DNA of 64,000 bases, taken from NCBI RefSeq assembly GCF_004151105.1, contig NZ_PHRF01000095.1, positions 434,001-498,000 of the forward strand, given 5' to 3'. The notes below the pieces were generated by a model that worked only from the letters and a program-made list of their open reading frames with translations, had not been told where the DNA came from and did no database searches. This document shows, one piece after another, positions 60,071-64,000 of the stretch. This stretch comes from Streptomyces sp. L-9-10 (lineage in GTDB: Bacteria; Actinomycetota; Actinomycetes; Streptomycetales; Streptomycetaceae). Made by a program: the position numbers and the translations under genes. How positions within the stretch are numbered: the stretch's first letter is position 1; the number at the start of each line of letters is the position of its first letter.

Positions 60071-61180
60071 TCAGGCAGGGGAGGGCAGTCTCGGGAGGCG
60101 GTGGATGTCGCGGGCCGTGCCCGTCACCCCCGACAGGAAGCCCTGTGCGCGCGGGCTCGCCGTTTCCTTCAGCCATTCCGGGGCGATGTCGCAGACCGCG
60201 ACACGTACGCCCGTGCCCGCCAGGGCCAGGGGCAGGGTGTGGACCACCGTGGAGGGGAAGCTCAGGACCGTGCTGCCGATCGGGCCGCGACGGGCGATCA
60301 CTTCCAGGGGGAGGTCCGGGCGGACGATCTCCAGGCCCGTGACCGTGTGGAGGCGGTGCAGCTTGTCCACGTCCTCCCGGCGGTGCGCGAAGTAGCGGGT
60401 GGCGCCGTGGGTGCGGGCGAGGGCCGTGACCGCGTCGAGGTACTGGTCCGCGTCGACCACGCCCGTATCGACCAGCGACGTACCGACCATGTCCGCGCCG
60501 GCGGCTATCCGGGGCGGCCCGAAGGTCGCCCGGGTCCACTCGAAGCGGTTGGCGGTCACCGTGATGCCGGCCGGGATCTCCTCGACGGGCATCGAGGTGA
60601 AGACCTCGACCGTGCGGCCGTCCGACGGGGAGAGCCGGCGCCGCGCGGCCGCGGTGACGGGCGCGAGGACCAGTTCCCGCGGCCCGCGGCTGCCGCGCCG
60701 GTGCCAGCGCACCAGCCGTTCGCCGCGGGCGATCTGCCCGATGAACTCCAGCGTGGCCGTGCCGTCGTCCACCACCGTCAGCGCCTTGCCGCTGACCAGC
60801 GTCAGCAGCAGTTGTACATAGCGGGAGAACGGGTCTCCGATGACTATCCGGCCGGCCTTGCGGAGCAGCGGGGTCAGTTCCCGCAGCGTCCGCAGGGGCG
60901 CCCCCGCACCACCGCGCGCCTCTTGCCAGCGCACGGTGAAACCCTCGTCACGGGCCAGCTCCGCCATCCGGCGGAGCTGGCCGCGCGACATGGGATCGGT
61001 GGGCGACAGCACGACGACGGTGAGGGCGTCACCGGTCGCGCTGGCTCGCGCCCACTCCAGCACATTGAGCAGCTGGACCGGGCTCTCCACGAATGCGATC
61101 GCGTCGGCGTTCCCGTCGGCGGCGTTACCGCCGACGGTCGCACGAGGGTGCGGGGAGCGGCCCCCGCCGGCACCGGTCAT
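60071..61180 (-). CDS. Polysialyltransferase-like glycosyltransferase
   Basis: A 369-residue protein, cytosolic by sequence. SPVQLLNVLEWARASATGDA, RIVIGDPFSRYVQLLLTLVS and LTVVDDGTATLEFIG resemble the CMP-sialic acid-using polysialyltransferase family; a similar gene lies beside neuB/neuA in S. coelicolor and has been linked there to a Kdn-type (teichulosonic acid) cell-wall polymer. It would add ulosonic acid to a cell-wall polymer. It begins 4 bp after the neuB-like stop. Name by synteny and motif feel; moderate confidence. Confidence 0.65.
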   Translation of the reverse strand: MTGAGGGRSPHPRATVGGNAADGNADAIAFVESPVQLLNVLEWARASATGDALTVVVLSPTDPMSRGQLRRMAELARDEGFTVRWQEARGGAGAPLRTLRELTPLLRKAGRIVIGDPFSRYVQLLLTLVSGKALTVVDDGTATLEFIGQIARGERLVRWHRRGSRGPRELVLAPVTAAARRRLSPSDGRTVEVFTSMPVEEIPAGITVTANRFEWTRATFGPPRIAAGADMVGTSLVDTGVVDADQYLDAVTALARTHGATRYFAHRREDVDKLHRLHTVTGLEIVRPDLPLEVIARRGPIGSTVLSFPSTVVHTLPLALAGTGVRVAVCDIAPEWLKETASPRAQGFLSGVTGTARDIHRLPRLPSPA

Positions 61181-61184
61181 GGCG

Positions 61185-62111
61185 TCAGACCGCCACCGGC
61201 TCGGTGGCCTCGGCGACGACGCCCGCGACGCGGCGGAGCTTCTTCATCGGGCCGAGCTCCGACTCGTAGACCTTCTTGACGCCGTCACCGAGGGACGCCT
61301 CGATGGTGCGGATGTCGCGGACGAGGCGCTGGAGGCCCTGCGGCTCGACCGAGGCGGCCTGGTCCGAGCCCCACATGGCGCGGTCGAGGGTGATGTGACG
61401 CTCGATGAAGACGGCGCCGAGGGCGACGGCGGCGAGGGTGGTCTGGAGACCGGTCTCGTGGCCGCTGTAGCCGATCGGGACGTTCGGGAACTCGGCCTGG
61501 AGCGTGTTGATCACGCGCAGGTTCAGCTCCTCGGCCTTGGCCGGGTACGTGGACGTGGCGTGGCAGAGCAGGATGTTGTCGCTGCCCAGGACCTCGACCG
61601 CGTGCCGGATCTGCTTCGGCGTCGACATGCCGGTGGAGAGGATGACCGTACGGCCGGTGGCGCGCAGGGCGCGCAGCAGCTCGTCGTCGGTGAGGGAGGC
61701 GGAGGCCACCTTGTGGGCGGGCACGTCGAACTTCTCCAGGAAGGCGACGGCCTCGGTGTCCCACGGGGAGGCGAACCAGTCGATGCCGCGCTTCTTGCAG
61801 TGCTCGTCGATGGAGCGGTACTCGTCCTCGCCGAACTCGACGCGGTGACGGTAGTCGATGTACGTCATCCGGCCCCAGGGGGTGTCCCGCTCGATGTCCC
61901 ACTGGTCGCGGGGGGTGCAGATCTCCGGGGTGCGCTTCTGGAACTTGACCGCGTCGCAGCCGGCGTCGGCGGCGGCGTCGATCAGGGCCAGGGCGTTGTC
62001 CAGCTCGCCGTTGTGGTTGATGCCGATCTCACCCGTGACGTAGACCGGGCGGCCGGGTCCCGCGGTCCGCGTGCCGAGGGTGCGCAGGCGCGAGGTGGAG
62101 TTGGTGCTCAT
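61185..62111 (-). CDS. neuB: N-acylneuraminate/Kdn synthase (NeuB-type), without SAF domain
   Basis: Condenses phosphoenolpyruvate with a hexose(amine) to a nine-carbon ulosonic acid. The TIM-barrel core is complete: YVTGEIGINHNGELDNALAL, DAVKFQKRTPEI, GIDWFASPWD, LSTGMSTPKQI, LCHATSTYPAKAEELNL and PIGYSGHETGLQTT. It ends at 308 residues, so the C-terminal antifreeze-like SAF domain of about 60 residues in E. coli NeuB is missing. ATG 62111 follows AAGGACG. Confidence 0.9.
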   Translation of the reverse strand: MSTNSTSRLRTLGTRTAGPGRPVYVTGEIGINHNGELDNALALIDAAADAGCDAVKFQKRTPEICTPRDQWDIERDTPWGRMTYIDYRHRVEFGEDEYRSIDEHCKKRGIDWFASPWDTEAVAFLEKFDVPAHKVASASLTDDELLRALRATGRTVILSTGMSTPKQIRHAVEVLGSDNILLCHATSTYPAKAEELNLRVINTLQAEFPNVPIGYSGHETGLQTTLAAVALGAVFIERHITLDRAMWGSDQAASVEPQGLQRLVRDIRTIEASLGDGVKKVYESELGPMKKLRRVAGVVAEATEPVAV

Positions 62112-62120
62112 GGAGCGTCC

Positions 62121-63335
62121 TTACTTGTTGAGGGTGGGGGTGTGGGGGGTCTGGAGCCCCGGCCCGAGGATCCAGGCGGCGATCTCGCGGATCGCCCCCT
62201 CGCCTCCGGGTGTCGTGGTGACGGCACGCGCGGCGGCGCGTACGGCGTCATGGGCACTCGCGACGGCCACCGGCCAGCCGACGAGTCCGAAGCACGGGAG
62301 GTCGTTGACGTCGTTGCCGACGTAGAGAACCCGCTCGGGCGCGATTCCGTGCTCGTCGCACCACTGCTTGAGCGCGACGTCCTTGCGGTCGATGCCGTGC
62401 AGCACCGGCACCTGGAGCTTGCGGGCGCGGGCGGCGACGACCGGGTTCTGTTCGGTGGAGAGGATGAGCAGCTTCAGTTCGCTGCGGCGCAGCGCGGCGA
62501 TGCCGAGCCCGTCGCCGCGGTGCACGGCGACCATCTCGCGGCCGTCCGAGTCGACGAAGACCTTGTCGTCGGTCTGGGTGCCGTCGAAGTCGAGGACGAC
62601 CGCGTCGATGTCGTCGTACGTCGGCAGGACGGCCGGGTCGAGGAGCGGGGCGAGCGCGCGGGCGCGGGCCAGGTCGTGCGGGTCGTCGATCTCCAGGACC
62701 CGGGCGGGGTCGGTGGTGACGAGCGCGGTGTGGCCGAAGAAGCGGTGGTTGGCCTCGCGGAAGCCCTCGGCGCGCATCGCGTAGGCGGCGCCGGTCTCCA
62801 GGTACTCCTGGGGACGGTCCTGGCGGCGCGGCCGGTTCGACTTGTCGTGGTTGACGCCGTAGCCGCCCGAGGCCCCGGCGTCGGCGCTGCCCGCGCTGTC
62901 CCGGCGCCAGATGAAGCCGTGCGTCGGCGCGACGGTCAGCGCGCTGTCCGCGCCGTCCTCGGTGACCGCTCCCGCGACGCCGTCCAGGTCCTCGGCCGTG
63001 ATGAACGGGCTGGTGCACTGGACGAGCAGGACGACCTCGGCGGTCTTGCCGCGCATCGCGCCGTAGGCGTCCATCGCGTGCAGGACGGCGGCCTCGCTGG
63101 TCGCGGTGTCCCCCGCGATCGCGGCGGGGCGCAGGACGACCTCGGCGCCGGCGGAGCGTGCCGCGTCGGCGATGGCCGCGTCGTCGGTCGAGACGACGAC
63201 GTCGGTCACGCGCCGGGCGGCCAGGCAGGCGCGGACGGCACGGACGACGAGCGGTACGCCGCCGACGGGGGCGAGGTTCTTGGCGGGTACGCCCTTGGAT
63301 CCGCCGCGTGCGGGGATCACCGCGAGGACGGTCAT
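62121..63335 (-). CDS. CMP-ulosonic acid synthetase fused to a HAD phosphatase (NeuA-KdsC)
   Basis: A 404-residue fusion. The N-terminal cytidylyltransferase (about 1-225) begins MTVLAVIPARGGSKGVPAKN and has VVVSTDDAAIADAARSAG and VLLVQCTSPFI. The C-terminal HAD domain (about 245-395) has VVLDFDGTQTDDKVFVDSDG, LLILSTEQNPVVAARA and YVGNDVNDLPCFGLVGWPVA, as in KDO-8-P or Kdn-9-P phosphatases. One protein would dephosphorylate and then activate the sugar. ATG 63335 is set by AAGGAG; the frame stays open upstream through a 15-bp repeat that also supplies this ribosome site. Confidence 0.9.
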   Translation of the reverse strand: MTVLAVIPARGGSKGVPAKNLAPVGGVPLVVRAVRACLAARRVTDVVVSTDDAAIADAARSAGAEVVLRPAAIAGDTATSEAAVLHAMDAYGAMRGKTAEVVLLVQCTSPFITAEDLDGVAGAVTEDGADSALTVAPTHGFIWRRDSAGSADAGASGGYGVNHDKSNRPRRQDRPQEYLETGAAYAMRAEGFREANHRFFGHTALVTTDPARVLEIDDPHDLARARALAPLLDPAVLPTYDDIDAVVLDFDGTQTDDKVFVDSDGREMVAVHRGDGLGIAALRRSELKLLILSTEQNPVVAARARKLQVPVLHGIDRKDVALKQWCDEHGIAPERVLYVGNDVNDLPCFGLVGWPVAVASAHDAVRAAARAVTTTPGGEGAIREIAAWILGPGLQTPHTPTLNK

Positions 63336-63338
63336 CTG

Positions 63339-63413
63339 TTCTCCTTGGTCCGCGGATCGGTCTTCCGCGGCTCGTTCATCTGCGGCTCGGTCATGCGCGG
63401 CCCGTTCGTCCGC
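63339..63413. repeat. 15-bp degenerate tandem repeat upstream of neuA
   Basis: Five units at 63339, 63354, 63369, 63384 and 63399, on the coding strand of the form GCGGAYGAMCGAGCC, between the DUF6716-like gene and the NeuA-type gene. The unit nearest the gene has become its AAGGAG ribosome binding site. Confidence 0.65.
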
Positions 63414-63454
63414 GGTGTGTGGTGTGGCCGGGTCCTGTGCCGGCGACGGCCCGG

Positions 63455-64000
63455 TCACAGCTCGCCCATGCGGCGGATGACGGGCGCCACGCGCTGCACG
63501 CCGTGGCGGTAGGCGCCGCGCGCGGCGCCCCGTACGGCCTCGCGCACCACGCGCCTGACCCCGCGGACATCGCCCTCGGAGGCCCGCGACGGCAGTGGGG
63601 TCCCGTCCACGGCCAGGTGGTAGCGGGCCAGCAGCGGCGGCAGGTAGCCGGGCGCGGTGGTGGCCGTGTAGTACGGGCTGATCTCGGGCAGGTCCGGCCC
63701 GTCGAGCAGCTCCGCCACCCGCTGCCGGGCGCCGTCGAAGGCCGACGCGTACGATCCGTCGGCGGCGACGCCCTGCCGGTCGCACCAGACCGCGTCGGGG
63801 CGCGGGCGCCCGCCGCCGTCCAGCTGGTCCCAGGACGCCAGACAGCCCGAGCCGATGAAGTGGTGGTTGCCGAGCGGTTCGCGGACCCCGAAGTCGGTGA
63901 GGATCGCGGTCGGGATGCGCCGGTGCAGGGACTCCAGCGCGGCCGTCGAGGAGACGGTGACCAGCAGGTCCGTACGGTCGAGGACCTCGCCCATGTTCCC
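63455..64000 (-). CDS. DUF6716-like glycosyltransferase (partial, N-terminus off the right edge)
   Basis: The last 181 residues of a larger protein. VTVSSTAALESLHRRIPTAI and LTDFGVREPLGNHHFIGSGC resemble the C-terminal half of capsular-polysaccharide glycosyltransferases; this family is called DUF6716 in Streptomyces, from memory. It ends VQRVAPVIRRMGEL. It is probably the first gene of the leftward glycopolymer operon seen here, 119 bp before the NeuA-type gene. Confidence 0.7.
   Translation of the reverse strand, partial: GNMGEVLDRTDLLVTVSSTAALESLHRRIPTAILTDFGVREPLGNHHFIGSGCLASWDQLDGGGRPRPDAVWCDRQGVAADGSYASAFDGARQRVAELLDGPDLPEISPYYTATTAPGYLPPLLARYHLAVDGTPLPSRASEGDVRGVRRVVREAVRGAARGAYRHGVQRVAPVIRRMGEL

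Noticed and set aside
63336..63785. N-terminal extension of the NeuA fusion
   Set aside because: The sequence is Arg/Ala-rich with a repeat; AAGGAG next to ATG 63335 marks the real start, and most of the extension is antisense-frame noise within the DUF6716-like gene.

Overview
This window comes from the chromosome of a Streptomyces species or a close relative. It has very high GC with strong G/C preference at third codon positions and many GTG starts. It carries actinomycete-specific genes (afsQ1/afsQ2/sigQ, an XRE/DUF397/ATPase cluster, an acyl-CoA carboxylase epsilon subunit, SigX5-type sigma). From memory, the gene order closely follows the core-chromosome stretch of S. coelicolor from hutH (about SCO4932) down to the sialic-acid-like genes (about SCO4880). 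No tRNA, rRNA, CRISPR array or complete insertion sequence was seen.

Layout. 1-6280: leftward hutH (cut by the left edge), a GGDEF diguanylate cyclase, an enoyl-CoA hydratase, the class III adenylate cyclase cya, and birA; a 639-bp repeat-rich gap follows hutH. 6399-12636: acyl-CoA carboxylase genes (pccB, pccE, later accA2), a tiny membrane protein, Maf, a RidA/HxlR divergent pair and a four-helix membrane protein. BirA would biotinylate AccA2. 12739-18151: TetR, catalase, a second repeat-rich gap, a DeoR-type regulator with a glycine-rich tail, and an Lpd-like flavoprotein. 18432-31906: purine nucleoside phosphorylase, phosphosugar mutase, deoC and two aldehyde dehydrogenases, interrupted at about 21.7-27.7 kb by a block that looks accessory (kinase/beta-propeller protein, a frameshifted gene, a pentapeptide protein, an XRE/DUF397/ATPase cluster, Nudix, a thioesterase remnant). 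32111-38843: a secreted protein, uridine kinase, sigQ, afsQ1-afsQ2-lipoprotein, VanZ and PspC. 38944-50120: a secreted protein, adenosine deaminase, a serine-less alpha/beta hydrolase, an NlpC/P60 protein, a LysR/MFS pair, an L,D-transpeptidase, an ECF sigma factor, STAS, HAD and Uma2 proteins. 50243-57555: deoA, then the leftward transporter operon ATPase-permease-permease-cdd, and the BMP lipoprotein. 57703-60010: an M20 amidohydrolase and a three-gene toxin-antitoxin module. 60071-64000: a leftward sialic-acid-like glycopolymer operon (partial DUF6716-like gene, NeuA-phosphatase fusion, NeuB, polysialyltransferase-like).

How it works together. The main theme is nucleoside uptake and salvage: BMP-type ABC importer, cdd, deoA, add, punA, phosphosugar mutase, deoC and aldehyde dehydrogenase form a route from imported nucleosides to bases and central metabolites. 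Six transcription units of this route carry the palindrome CTACGCGCGTAG or a close variant just upstream, so a single repressor probably controls them; the DeoR-family gene at 15424-16497 is a candidate. Other points of note are an importer ATPase gene without an ATG, GTG or TTG start, a 100-bp-arm inverted repeat after hutH, several short tandem arrays next to stop codons, and broken genes in the accessory block.
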